From contig CAZUAH010000143.1 in NCBI GenBank assembly GCA_964617665.1, forward strand, positions 1 through 28,057: 28,057 bases of DNA. The letters are read 5' to 3'. The DNA is from JADHUC01 sp964617665. Its GTDB lineage: Bacteria > Planctomycetota > Planctomycetia > Pirellulales > Pirellulaceae. The position numbers and the translations under genes were made by a program. The stretch's first letter is position 1, and every line of letters begins with the position of its first letter. Shown here in pieces: positions 8,565 to 17,174 of this stretch. The notes below the pieces were generated by a model. The model saw only the letters and a list, made by a program, of their open reading frames with translations, made no database searches and was not told where the DNA came from.

Positions 8565-10124
8565 CTACCAGGCCATTGCCGGTAGCGAGCATTGCGGTTC
8601 CTCCTCGTCCAAAGCTTCTCGAATGGTCTGCAGCAAGCAGACGCGATCAAAGGGTTTCTGCACCAAACGCAGGTTCTGCTGGGTGAGCAGCCCTGACTGA
8701 GCTGTCTCCGGATCGTATCCGGAACAGAAGATGATTCTGGCGTGGGGGTCCTGTGCAATGATTCGGCGGTAGACTTCGCGACCGTCCAGCTTGGGCATCA
8801 CGGCATCCAAAATCAACAGCGCGACCTCATCGCGATGTTCGTCGTACACTCGCAACGCCTCTTCGCCGTCCTCCGCAGTCAACACGTGGTATCCAGCATC
8901 TTCCAGTAGTCGAACGGCCAGCTTGCGGACAATCGCTTCGTCTTCGGCCAACAGGATGGTTTCTGTCGCAGGAAGCGATGCGGCAGACGCTGCCGCTGTC
9001 TCCTGGCTGTCGCAACGAGAGGTCAAGGAACTGGAGGGGACAACTTGATTGCGACCGGATTGCTTGGCGACGGCCAATGCCTGGTCGGCCAGCTTCTCCA
9101 AATGTTCCATACTCGTCGTATCGCTCAAACGCTCGGCCACGCCGACGCTCGCGCTCACCTTGAGCACGGCATTGTCAACAGTGGTCGCTGTGTTGGCGAT
9201 GGCCAATCGAAAACGCTCTCCCCACGAGACCGCCCCCTCCTTGTCCGTTTCCGGCAACACCACACAGAATTCCTCCCCGCCATGCCGACAGACAATATCG
9301 CTCGGGCGACATTGTTCCTTCAGCAGCCGGGCTACCGCCTCCAGCACAGCATCTCCCGCCGCGTGCCCGTGGGTGTCGTTGACCTTCTTGAAGAAGTCAA
9401 GGTCGATGATGCCGAAGGATAAGGGGCGGCCATAGCGAATTGCACGCTGCCATTCCTGATAGAACCGCTCGTGAAAAGCACGACGGTTGAACAAGCCCGT
9501 CAACGGATCGTGTTCGGACATCCAGCGCAGCTCTTGCTCGATCCGTTTACGTTCTGCAATCTCGGCCGTCAACTCCGCTGTCTTCTGTCCCACCATCTGC
9601 TGAAGCTGAGTCATTCGCAGTCTGGCTTTCCGATTGAGACGCCATTTTTCCGTAAGTGTGGCGGCCAACTGCCGGACCTCGGAGCTGTCGAACGGCTTCT
9701 TGAGAATCAGAAGGTTGTCAGTCCCGCCGAAACGTTGAAACAGGTCGGACCAGGAGTGATCGGAATAGGCCGTGCAGATGACGACCTGGACATCCGAGTC
9801 CTCCTGCCAGATGCGTTCGATGGTCTTGGCGCCATCCCAGCCCGGTGGCATTCGCATGTCGACGAATGCCACCTCGTACGGCTGTTGGTCGCCTAGAGAC
9901 GTGGCAACCTTCTCCAACGCCTCGTTGCCCTGGTAGGCGTTGTCGATGCAATACGACGGGCTCGGGGAAACTGAGTGGTCATCGCTGAAAAGCGATGTTT
10001 CCAAGCCTCCGAAATTCGAGGACGAGCCATCGTCACTCAAGATCTTTCGAAAGTCCTCGTGTATTGCCCGATTGTCGTCGACGATCAGAACTCGCCGTTC
10101 GTGTGTCTGCTCTACGTCGCACAT
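8565..10124 (-). CDS. REC-GGDEF-REC diguanylate cyclase response regulator
   Basis: A cytoplasmic c-di-GMP synthase of 519 residues. REC1 (about 10-160) has D16/D17 and phosphoacceptor D89. It is lengthened by a serine-rich insert (about 33-60) before the second strand, a known receiver variant with the sequence VDMRMPPGWDG. A helical linker (165-200) leads to the GGDEF domain (about 203-362). The active site is GGEEF at 282-286, with an RxxD inhibition site at R273-D276, so an active, product-inhibited cyclase is expected. REC2 (about 388-507) has E394/D395 and phosphoacceptor D440. I chose the ATG at 10124 because GAGGAGG lies about 7 bases upstream; longer versions give only low-complexity sequence. 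The start overlaps the end of the upstream kinase gene by 13 bp, implying translational coupling and a cognate pair. Confidence 0.93.
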   Translation of the reverse strand: MCDVEQTHERRVLIVDDNRAIHEDFRKILSDDGSSSNFGGLETSLFSDDHSVSPSPSYCIDNAYQGNEALEKVATSLGDQQPYEVAFVDMRMPPGWDGAKTIERIWQEDSDVQVVICTAYSDHSWSDLFQRFGGTDNLLILKKPFDSSEVRQLAATLTEKWRLNRKARLRMTQLQQMVGQKTAELTAEIAERKRIEQELRWMSEHDPLTGLFNRRAFHERFYQEWQRAIRYGRPLSFGIIDLDFFKKVNDTHGHAAGDAVLEAVARLLKEQCRPSDIVCRHGGEEFCVVLPETDKEGAVSWGERFRLAIANTATTVDNAVLKVSASVGVAERLSDTTSMEHLEKLADQALAVAKQSGRNQVVPSSSLTSRCDSQETAAASAASLPATETILLAEDEAIVRKLAVRLLEDAGYHVLTAEDGEEALRVYDEHRDEVALLILDAVMPKLDGREVYRRIIAQDPHARIIFCSGYDPETAQSGLLTQQNLRLVQKPFDRVCLLQTIREALDEEEPQCSLPAMAW

Positions 10125-12247
10125 GGCACTTCCTCCTCGACGGTCAAAGGCAATTCCAGCCGGAAGCATGCACCGCATCCGGGGCCATCGCTGTGGACCG
10201 TCAACGATCCCCCAAGCTCCGTAGCCGCAAGGGCACTCCCGTGCAGACCGAATCCATGGCCCTTGTCTTTCGTGGTGAAGCCGTATTCGAAGATCCTGGC
10301 CATGTCGCCCGGACTGATGCCGATGCCATTGTCGCCAACAGTGATTTCCACGCGGCGGTCGCAAGCAGGCTGAATGCCAAGGACTAGTTGTTTGTCACTG
10401 CATGCGGACGTTTTCAAGGCATCCTTTGCATTGCCGACCAGGTTGACCACGATCTGCAGAAGCCGGTGTTTGTCGATCGTCGCGGATGGGACATCCTCGT
10501 ATCGCCGCACGATTCTGATGCCATGCCGCGAAAAGCTGGCTCCATCCAACTTCACGGCGTTGTCCAGGATTTCGTCCAGCCGGACTGTTTCCTGCACGCC
10601 AAACACGCGGCCGTGCGATTGCTGTACGCTGATGATCTCGGCGACGTGTTGGATATTACGCACCAGTTCGTTCAGTTCCTCGATCTCGGCAGCGTTTTCA
10701 TCCTGCAGGTGGTTTCCGAGCATCTTCAGAAACGCAGGCAGTTGCTGCCCTCGACTATCGGCGGTCAAGAAGTCCACCAGATGGTCACTATGCTCCTCCA
10801 GCAGAGCCGCTGCCGATGATACCCGACCGACGCGGCTGCCCTTCAGCTTGTCAAGCACCACACCGGCGGACACGTTGACGCTGTTCAGCACGTTGCCAAC
10901 GTTGTGCAGGACGTCTGTCGCCACCTCGGCCATGCCGGCACAACGAGACACATCAACTAACTCCCGATTCAGACGCTCGACTTGCGCTTCTCGCTCCTTT
11001 TGTTCGGTGATATTGCGGACCGTGGCTTGAAGCAGCACGTCGCCATCCAATTCCATCCGCGTCAGCAAGACAGTAGCCGGGAAATCCTTGCCGTCCAACG
11101 TCTTGTGGGTCCACTCGAAGAAGTGCGAACCTTGGCTCATGGCCGTTTCAATCGTCTCCTTGGCCATTTCGCTCGATGCACGGCCGTCCGGCTGCATTTC
11201 GGGCGAAAGATCCCACGGACCCAGCATGGTGAATTGGCTCTCGTCATCTGTTCCAAACAATGCGACGGTCGCGGGGTTGCCCGAAGTGAATTTCCAAGAC
11301 GGCGGTGCCAAGGTCATGATTGCGTCCTGCGAGCTTTCGAAAAGGACTCGATAGCGTTCCTCCATCCGCTTGCGTTGACTTACGTCCATCAAGGCCAACA
11401 GTGCGTGCTTCTTCCCATCCAAATCTAGAGGAGTGGCGTTGATGGCGAGATGAAGCCGCTTCTCTTTGCCTCCGACAAGCAGCCGCATAGCCGCTTCAGC
11501 ACCTCGCACCGTCTCGCCTCGTCCGAGGACTCGCTCCATGGTGTTGCGCACGGGACAAGTGGGACATGCGGTCGAGTAGCCGCAACCCGCTGGCGTCTCA
11601 TGCGCATGAATGCAGCACAGCCCGTCCCCCGGCTGTTGCTCGACAAACTCCGTCGTTTCCTTGCCGACAAGTTGAGCCATCACGCTGTTCACGCGAGTAA
11701 CCTGCATGTCTTCGTCGACCAGCAGCATGCCGACCTGGACGCCGTCGAAGATGGTTTGGAGGTTAGCCCATTCGCGGACCAGTTCCTGCTGTTGCACCAG
11801 CAGCGATTCCTCGGCCCGCTTGCGGCTGGCGATTTCCTGTTGCATTGCTTCGTTCGTCTGCAGCACCGCATCGTAGCTCTCCTTGATCCTCAGGGCCGCG
11901 CGGATGCGCGCGGCCAATGCCTCTTTTCGATACGGCTTGGAGACATAGTCGTGGGCGCCCGCGTCGAATCCGTCAGCGACATTTTCGTCCAGCCCCATGG
12001 CCGTCACGAGAATCACGGGAATCATGCTTGTTTGGGCATCCGCCTTGAGCCTTCGGCAGACCTCGACACCGTCCAAGTCGGGCATCATGACATCCAGCAG
12101 GATCACGTCCGGATGTTCGGCCCGGGCAATCTCCAGACCTTGTTGGCCGCAGGCTGCAGTCAGGACCTCGTAGCCCTGCTGTTTCAATTCGAATCGTAGA
12201 AGCCTGATGTTGTCGATAACGTCGTCTACGACGAGTATCTTGGTCAT
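10112..12247 (-). CDS. REC-PAS-PAS histidine kinase of the HNVGN type
   Basis: A protein of 711 residues. The N-terminal receiver (1-120) has D8/D9, phosphoacceptor D52 and K104. A coiled coil (about 125-160) precedes a PAS domain (about 163-292) that contains a cysteine cluster: C211, C212, C222, C228 and C231. A second PAS (about 298-425) follows. The kinase region has an atypical H-box, HNVGNVLNSV (His448), then an ATPase domain with N-box VVNLVGNAKDAL, G1 box DNGIGI and a GHGFGLHG lid motif. This belongs to the well-known HNVGN kinase group. The ATG at 12247 is backed by GAAGGA nine bases upstream and matches the start of the receiver fold. The stop codon lies inside the start region of the downstream diguanylate cyclase, its likely target. 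Confidence 0.92.
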   Translation of the reverse strand: MTKILVVDDVIDNIRLLRFELKQQGYEVLTAACGQQGLEIARAEHPDVILLDVMMPDLDGVEVCRRLKADAQTSMIPVILVTAMGLDENVADGFDAGAHDYVSKPYRKEALAARIRAALRIKESYDAVLQTNEAMQQEIASRKRAEESLLVQQQELVREWANLQTIFDGVQVGMLLVDEDMQVTRVNSVMAQLVGKETTEFVEQQPGDGLCCIHAHETPAGCGYSTACPTCPVRNTMERVLGRGETVRGAEAAMRLLVGGKEKRLHLAINATPLDLDGKKHALLALMDVSQRKRMEERYRVLFESSQDAIMTLAPPSWKFTSGNPATVALFGTDDESQFTMLGPWDLSPEMQPDGRASSEMAKETIETAMSQGSHFFEWTHKTLDGKDFPATVLLTRMELDGDVLLQATVRNITEQKEREAQVERLNRELVDVSRCAGMAEVATDVLHNVGNVLNSVNVSAGVVLDKLKGSRVGRVSSAAALLEEHSDHLVDFLTADSRGQQLPAFLKMLGNHLQDENAAEIEELNELVRNIQHVAEIISVQQSHGRVFGVQETVRLDEILDNAVKLDGASFSRHGIRIVRRYEDVPSATIDKHRLLQIVVNLVGNAKDALKTSACSDKQLVLGIQPACDRRVEITVGDNGIGISPGDMARIFEYGFTTKDKGHGFGLHGSALAATELGGSLTVHSDGPGCGACFRLELPLTVEEEVPCAT
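10131..10138 (-). promoter_or_regulatory. Ribosome binding site deciding the diguanylate cyclase start
   Basis: GAGGAGG on the minus strand lies about 7 bases before the ATG at 10124. It sits inside the last codons of the upstream kinase gene, as expected for coupled translation. Confidence 0.75.
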
Positions 12248-12256
12248 GGGTTGCTG

Positions 12257-12262
12257 TCCTTC
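12257..12262 (-). promoter_or_regulatory. Ribosome binding site deciding the REC-PAS-PAS kinase start
   Basis: GAAGGA lies nine bases before the ATG at 12247 and favours it over the upstream TTG at 12373. Confidence 0.65.
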
Positions 12263-12499
12263 GAACTTGCTACGGGAAACAGACTCCAGCAGAAGTGTGG
12301 TGACTTTCCAGAAGAAGTCTTGGTTATTGTTGGGCCGCCGCATACGCGAAAAAGTCGCAGTTTTGCGTTTCAATACCGTCCCCTTGCCGGGGCACGGCTG
12401 GCTAAGCCGTGAGTTATTGGTGCGCCCGCGTCGGCAAAGGGCCGGATATGAGACTTCTACCCAAGAACGCCCAACGAAACTCGCCCTTCACGCACAGTG

Positions 12500-12516
12500 A
12501 TGCGACAGTGTCGCAT
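12500..12516. promoter_or_regulatory. Possible operator-like 17-base palindrome
   Basis: Eight-base arms ATGCGACA and TGTCGCAT flank a single central G. It lies about 250 bases upstream of the REC-PAS-PAS kinase start. The symmetry is operator-like, but no cognate regulator is identified, so the role is speculative. Confidence 0.3.
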
Positions 12517-12636
12517 GTCGGCTGCGGCGTTCTGATGCCGCGTGTTCTTGACGCCGTATCACGGCAGCCACGGCGTGCTATATCGCTCGGCTTGAATTGA
12601 ATTGGTGATTCTGCTGGAAGGGTCATGCCGTAGGGG

Positions 12637-12657
12637 CATCGCGGACAACCCGCGATG
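12637..12657 (-). terminator. Possible terminator hairpin after the oxidoreductase gene
   Basis: Eight-bp arms CATCGCGG/CCGCGATG surround the loop ACAAC, starting about 44 bases past the stop of the oxidoreductase gene. Imperfect outer pairing (12623-12630 with 12659-12667) extends the stem. No T-run follows, so a Rho-independent mechanism is doubtful. Confidence 0.35.
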
Positions 12658-12700
12658 TCGGCAATGACGACTCTCCGAATGCTTCCGGTCTACACGCCGA

Positions 12701-14050
12701 CTACACTCGCCAAGGTTCTCGCTTGGGCCGGGATAGCAGACGCGAGGCCTCTTCGTCGTCGAGAATCTCTTCCTTGTCGGGGTCCCAGCGGATTACGCGG
12801 CCGAGCATCATGGCGATGTTTCCCAGGTGGGCTACGGTGATCGTGCGGTGAGCCACTTCGGCGGGGGCCGCGGTGCGCGCTCGGCTTTTGACGCAATCCA
12901 GGAAGTTGCTGTGCTGGCTTCGGCTCTCGTACAGATGAATCTCATTGGGGCCGATCACCGACTTGGCCAACTCGGGCGGATCGGTCTTGCCTGCCAACGC
13001 CACCCAACCCTCCGTACCCTCGAATCGGTTTGGCCCGCCGCTACGGACGGTCATCTTGACGCCGTTGGCATAGGTGCACGTGAACTCAAATGACGTGGCA
13101 GCGTTCCACAGGTCGGTTCGTGGCGGAAACGTACCTTTTCCTTGAACCTCGACAGGCCCCGTCTCGTCGCAACCCATTCCCCAATGCGCCATGTCGATCA
13201 TGTGAGCACCCCAGTCGGTCACATTGCCGCCCGAGTAATCCAGGTTCCACCGCCAATTCCAGTGGCAACGGTTAAATATGTAAGGGGCCCACGGCGCGGG
13301 GCCGAGCCAGAGATCGTAGTCAAAGCCGCCGGGAACGGGTTCAAGTCCGAAGGTTTTCTTCGCGTTCTTGCGTATCCAGTGCCCGCCGGGTAGTCCCACT
13401 CGGACCGTGTGGAGTTCGCCGATTCGCCCGTTCCGCACCAGTTCGCAGGAGTGCCGACAGCGCGTATCAGAACGCCGTTGACTGCCACATTGAAAGACAC
13501 GGTCGTAGCGCGTCACGGCGTCAACCATGGACCGACCATCGCCGACGGTCAGACTGAGTGGCTTCTCACAGTAGATGTCCTTTCCCGCCTTGGCCGCTGC
13601 CACCACCATCGGAGCGTGCCAATGATCGGGTGCAGAAATGCACACGGCGTCGATGTCGTCACGTGCCAATAGCTCTCGGAAATCACCGTAGCCACTCACG
13701 CCGCGAAAGGTGCCCGAGGCCCGCTCGGCGGCATATTGCTTCTCGACTCTGTCTTTGGCCGGGGCCAACCCGCGATGCCACGCGTCTTCGTATCGCGTAC
13801 TCCCCGCGTCGACGTCACAAAGGGCAACAACCTGGACCTCGGAATGGCCGAGGAACGTGTTCATGTTCACCGTTCCTCTACCGCCCAGCCCGATGCAGCC
13901 CATGGTAATTCGCTCGCTCGGCGCCGGTCGCTCATCGGCACCCAAAGCCGAACTCGGGATGATTGCGGGAACCGCCAGACCGGCGCCAGCGGCCAGCGCA
14001 GCACGCAGGAATTGTCGTCGGTCCGCCCCGTGATTGGATTGAAGTCTCAT
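12701..14050 (-). CDS. Tat-exported Gfo/Idh/MocA-family oxidoreductase
   Basis: A probable NAD(P)-dependent sugar-type dehydrogenase or isomerase of 449 residues. The N-terminus has a twin-arginine signal (R11-R12 in DRRQFLRA) and an alanine-rich hydrophobic stretch ending near ALGA (38). The Rossmann domain follows, with GLGGRG at 54-59, an acidic strand end LCDVD (79) and the family's EKP motif at 162-164. The C-terminal substrate domain contains a Trp-rich segment and DWGAHMIDMAHW near 270, typical of the exported planctomycete branch. The ATG at 14050 has GGAAGGA about 9 bases upstream. The exact substrate is not deducible; export with a folded cofactor fits extracytoplasmic sugar chemistry. 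It lies 50 bp downstream of a hypothetical gene on the same strand. Confidence 0.93.
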   Translation of the reverse strand: MRLQSNHGADRRQFLRAALAAGAGLAVPAIIPSSALGADERPAPSERITMGCIGLGGRGTVNMNTFLGHSEVQVVALCDVDAGSTRYEDAWHRGLAPAKDRVEKQYAAERASGTFRGVSGYGDFRELLARDDIDAVCISAPDHWHAPMVVAAAKAGKDIYCEKPLSLTVGDGRSMVDAVTRYDRVFQCGSQRRSDTRCRHSCELVRNGRIGELHTVRVGLPGGHWIRKNAKKTFGLEPVPGGFDYDLWLGPAPWAPYIFNRCHWNWRWNLDYSGGNVTDWGAHMIDMAHWGMGCDETGPVEVQGKGTFPPRTDLWNAATSFEFTCTYANGVKMTVRSGGPNRFEGTEGWVALAGKTDPPELAKSVIGPNEIHLYESRSQHSNFLDCVKSRARTAAPAEVAHRTITVAHLGNIAMMLGRVIRWDPDKEEILDDEEASRLLSRPKREPWRV

Positions 14051-14100
14051 CTTGGTGTCCTTCCCGAAATTGAATGTGACGTCACAAGGAACTCCGTCCC

Positions 14101-14562
14101 TCAGTCCTCCAGGAGTTTTTCTCTAAGGACCGCGGCGATGTGTTCGTTGTACTCGCCGGAAATGGTACGGGGGGCGATCCAGTTCGCGTAATCGAAGTCG
14201 GGATATGCCAACGGTTCACCGGGTCTGCGATGGTAGTTGAAGAAGTCGCGGACTCTGGCGGCGATTTCCTCGGTTTCGTATTCGCCCAAATCAATGTCCG
14301 CAGGCTCCTGCTCCACATCGTGGTGTGACGGATCGAACGGGTACGGTGGGACATTAGTCACCATTTGCTCGACGCCGCAACCTACGTACACATGAAACGG
14401 CTTGAAGTCGAGCGCCGCGTTCAGTTGCGGCCCGCCGCCATAGTCGGCCACCCAAATGTTCTCGTGCACGGCGATCACTCTGCCGGGCAGCGTAACGGAA
14501 AGATGAACTTCCGCATCGGGATCGAACCGCTTCAAGAGTTCGATTAGCTCTTCAACTCGCAT
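14101..14562 (-). CDS. Hypothetical protein with MRVEELIELLKRFDPDAEV N-terminus
   Basis: A protein of 153 residues with no signal peptide or membrane helix. The first ~20 residues form a helix-loop seen at the start of many small phage-like and bacterial proteins of unknown function (from memory of the pattern, not searched). The rest is acidic and Pro/Tyr/Trp-rich, with no catalytic motif I recognise. The ATG at 14562 has GGTGAG a few bases upstream. The neighbouring oxidoreductase starts 50 bp downstream on the same strand, so they may be co-transcribed. Confidence 0.65.
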   Translation of the reverse strand: MRVEELIELLKRFDPDAEVHLSVTLPGRVIAVHENIWVADYGGGPQLNAALDFKPFHVYVGCGVEQMVTNVPPYPFDPSHHDVEQEPADIDLGEYETEEIAARVRDFFNYHRRPGEPLAYPDFDYANWIAPRTISGEYNEHIAAVLREKLLED

Positions 14563-14743
14563 GACATCTCACCCGCAGTCGATTATAAGGCCCGTCAGCG
14601 ACCCAGCCGATTGATTGGACACTCGCTATTATACGCCGTGAGGATCAGTGATCTCCAGCGGGCTGGCGGCGTTCTGGCGCCCAATGGATAGCTTCAAGAG
14701 GTGGGCAGCCAATCGGAGGCGTTCGCCTGAATTGAAGGACTTG

Positions 14744-14944
14744 CTACCTGGCTAGCTGCGAGCTGCCACCCACGTATTCGCTATCTTGACCGGTGGCGTT
14801 GTCCCAAGCCTCACGGCTTTCGAAGACATACTTTTGCCAATTCCAATCGATCTTCGGCCAATCGAGTGACGATTCCCGAAGGTCTCGGGAGGAACACGAG
14901 GCACACAACGCTGCTGCCAAGACGACAATCATTCGCAATCGCAT
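14744..14944 (-). CDS. Small putative exported protein or lipoprotein
   Basis: A protein of 66 residues with a basic start (MRLRM), a short hydrophobic stretch and the sequence LCASCSS. Cys17 could be a lipidation site, but position -3 is Cys, which is not canonical. The mature part is Trp/Asp-rich (DWPKIDWNWQKYVF) and not recognised. The frame runs further upstream to 15025, but that part lacks coding character. The ribosome binding site is weak. It may equally be a simple secreted peptide. Confidence 0.45.
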   Translation of the reverse strand: MRLRMIVVLAAALCASCSSRDLRESSLDWPKIDWNWQKYVFESREAWDNATGQDSEYVGGSSQLAR

Positions 14945-15264
14945 TGCTTGCACCTGTTTGCCTTGGTCTCCGCGCAACTGCCACCCGAACACTGTGTTGA
15001 TATTTCGGCTATTCCCATGGCTCATCTGCAGGTTATCAACGATTGACCACTGTATGAGACGGCAAAGAGAGCATCAGTCCGGGAAAGTCGCTAGTGCGAT
15101 GCGTACTAAAATGGCCAATACTTGCTGCTGACCGTCGAATACACTATGGCGAAGATTGCCATCCCTTGTTTGGGGTGTCGTACGTCCCAAGTCGCGTCGA
15201 TTTTGGTGACGACACCTCTCAAACCCATCCTGAACGAAACCCCCTGGAACGAATAGGATTAGCC
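14945..15264. other. Divergent intergenic region, 320 bp
   Basis: It separates the small minus-strand exported protein from the plus-strand membrane protein, so it should carry two promoters; none is distinct enough to call. An 8-bp inverted repeat (15174-15181 and 15209-15216) with a 27-base spacer lies about 50 bases before the plus-strand start. No gene is seen. Confidence 0.5.
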
Positions 15265-15513
15265 ATGTCAGCCTTCGATAAACTATGTGCCGCCGTGGCA
15301 TTTCTACTTGGCATTGCGTTCATGATCTTGGGTGTCCTCGGACTGTTCGCCGGATGCAAAGCACATTTCACCCTTCCTCCCATCTTGGGCGTCTTTCCCG
15401 CATTCGTCGGCTGGGGCATACTCCGCGCGATTTGGGTCGCGTGGAACGCGCAGCCACCGCACAAACCACCACACAAACCGCCGATGCCTGACGACGAGAA
15501 GATGTTCTCGTAG
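15265..15513 (+). CDS. Small two-helix membrane protein with Pro-rich tail
   Basis: A protein of 82 residues. Two hydrophobic helices (about 7-30 and 38-60) are followed by a tail with a PPHKPPHKPP repeat and an acidic end. No family is recognised. The ATG at 15265 has AGGATT seven bases upstream; the open frame extends further upstream, but the hydrophobic pattern and the ribosome binding site support this start. The sulfatase gene begins 149 bp downstream on the same strand; a shared transcript is possible but not shown. Confidence 0.65.
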   Translation: MSAFDKLCAAVAFLLGIAFMILGVLGLFAGCKAHFTLPPILGVFPAFVGWGILRAIWVAWNAQPPHKPPHKPPMPDDEKMFS

Positions 15514-15662
15514 ACTGTCGGGCTGTGCTCGCCAGAGTAGCATGAATGCCGGAACCTGGAACGGTTTGTCGAGATCTGTTATCGACGCAGCTTGCACGAC
15601 CAGTTGTAGGGTAGCAGAATAGCGGTCTACAAAACGCAGCTCGCGTCTCGGAGGAGGGTGTT

Positions 15663-17111
15663 ATGACAAGAGTTCTCTTGGCAATCACAGCTTTGGTGAC
15701 GCCCGGTGTGATGGCGCACGCGGCTGATCGTTCGCCAAACATAGTCGTTTTGTTGGCGGATGATCTGGGCTGGACCGGCGTGGGCTGCTATGGCAGCGAT
15801 CTGCACGAGACTCCCAATATCGACAGGCTTGCAGCGGAAGGGATGAAGTTTTCCGATGCCTACTCGGCCTGTACCGTCTGTTCACCGACCCGGGCGTCGA
15901 TCATGACAGGGAAGTACCCTGCCCGGTTGCATTTGACTGACTTCATCGCGGGACAGAACCGTCCTTTCGAGAAGCTGACTATTCCAGAATGGACGAAGTA
16001 CATGAGACTGGAGGAAGTCACCATTGCCGAAGCGCTGAAAGCTGCCGGTTACGCCACCGCGCACGTCGGCAAATGGCACCTCGAACCAAAGCAGCCGCTT
16101 GTTGGTCACGCCGTCGATGAATTCACGCCGACCGAACACGGATTCGATGTGTCGATTGGAAGGCCAAGCGGAACACGCGGCTTCTTCTTGCCAACAGACT
16201 TCCAACGCGCCGACGGCAGCAAAGGCGGCTATCTGACGGATTACTTGACCGACGAAGCGGTGGCAACAATCAAACGCTTCAAGGATCGCCCTTTCTTCCT
16301 ATACCTCGCCTATTTCAATCCGCACACGCCCATCCAAGGCAAAAAGGAGTTGATTGAGTACTACACAAAGAAGCTGGAAAGAAATCCCAACGCTCGCCAT
16401 CGCAATCCGACCTACGCAGCGATGATTCACAGTCTGGACGAGAGCGTTGGGCGGGTTGCAGCCACACTGGATGAACTGGGCCTTTCAAGAGACACGCTAA
16501 TCATTTTCACGTCGGACAATGGCGGGTTGACGCAACGTTACGGAAAGATCGACGGAATCGCGGACAATTACCCTTTGCGCCGCGGCAAAGGTTCGGCGTA
16601 CGAAGGTGGGGTACGAGTTCCCATGATCGCTCGCTGGTCAGGAGTGATCCAACCCGGTAGCCGATGCTCGGAGCCGGTCATGACGATCGATCTCTATCCG
16701 ACGGCACTGGGTGTGGCCGACGCGCCAGGCAACGCGCGGCACAACGCCAATGTGGACGGGCTCAGTCTTGTGAAGCTCTTTCGTGATCAGCATGCGAAAC
16801 TCGGTCGCGATGCGCTATACTGGCACTACCCACACTATCACGCGGGCGGCGATGCACCGTACAGCGCGATTCGCAGTGGCGACTGGAGATTGATCGAGTT
16901 TCACGATGACACGCCAGCCGCACTCTACGATCTAAGCAGTGATGTTGAGGAACGAAGTAATCTGGCTGCGGCGCGTCCTGACAAGTCTGAGGAACTTCGT
17001 GCCAAACTCCGTGCATGGCGAGAAGCAGTGGAAGCTCAGATGCCAAGCAAGAACCCGGACTTCGATCCCGCGAAAGCGGGTAAGCCCGGGCCTCGCAAAC
17101 GGAAGCGGTGA
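15663..17111 (+). CDS. Secreted S1-family sulfatase (formylglycine type)
   Basis: A sulfate-ester hydrolase of 482 residues with a Sec-type signal peptide (about 1-21, ending AHAA). The metal-binding DD pair is D33/D34. The formylglycine signature CSPTR starts at C73, with the extension ASIMTGKYP that marks the anaerobic-type maturase-independent C-x-P-x-R motif. A conserved GKWHLEPK motif and TSDNGG supply further active-site residues. The C-terminal end is Lys/Arg-rich (GPRKRKR). The ribosome binding site GGAGGAGGG lies a few bases upstream of the ATG. It resembles planctomycete arylsulfatase-A-like enzymes; the sulfated substrate is unknown. The motif needs a formylglycine-generating enzyme, which is not in this window. 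It is convergent with the ECF operon that ends at 17175. Confidence 0.95.
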   Translation: MTRVLLAITALVTPGVMAHAADRSPNIVVLLADDLGWTGVGCYGSDLHETPNIDRLAAEGMKFSDAYSACTVCSPTRASIMTGKYPARLHLTDFIAGQNRPFEKLTIPEWTKYMRLEEVTIAEALKAAGYATAHVGKWHLEPKQPLVGHAVDEFTPTEHGFDVSIGRPSGTRGFFLPTDFQRADGSKGGYLTDYLTDEAVATIKRFKDRPFFLYLAYFNPHTPIQGKKELIEYYTKKLERNPNARHRNPTYAAMIHSLDESVGRVAATLDELGLSRDTLIIFTSDNGGLTQRYGKIDGIADNYPLRRGKGSAYEGGVRVPMIARWSGVIQPGSRCSEPVMTIDLYPTALGVADAPGNARHNANVDGLSLVKLFRDQHAKLGRDALYWHYPHYHAGGDAPYSAIRSGDWRLIEFHDDTPAALYDLSSDVEERSNLAAARPDKSEELRAKLRAWREAVEAQMPSKNPDFDPAKAGKPGPRKRKR

Positions 17112-17174
17112 TGTCGGACCGACGGGCACGCGACGATGCTCCGTCACGAGCGTCTTGCGGCGGTAAGAAACGCG

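Larger units (their letters stand above)
12248..12700. other. Intergenic region, 453 bp, rich in short palindromes
   Basis: No gene is evident. It contains a hairpin at 12393-12411 (7-bp arms, 5-base loop), a 17-base near-perfect palindrome at 12500-12516 (arms ATGCGACA/TGTCGCAT), a 7-bp inverted repeat (12551-12557 and 12570-12576) and a hairpin near the oxidoreductase stop (12637-12657). It must contain the promoter of the kinase/cyclase operon, but I cannot point to a convincing one. Confidence 0.55.

Noticed and set aside
10125..10364. Longer start for the diguanylate cyclase
   Set aside because: It overlaps the kinase ATPase region in another frame; the strong ribosome binding site and receiver fold both point to 10124.
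12637..12657. Confident Rho-independent terminator
   Set aside because: The stem is good but no T-run follows it on the minus strand; it is kept only as a low-confidence terminator.
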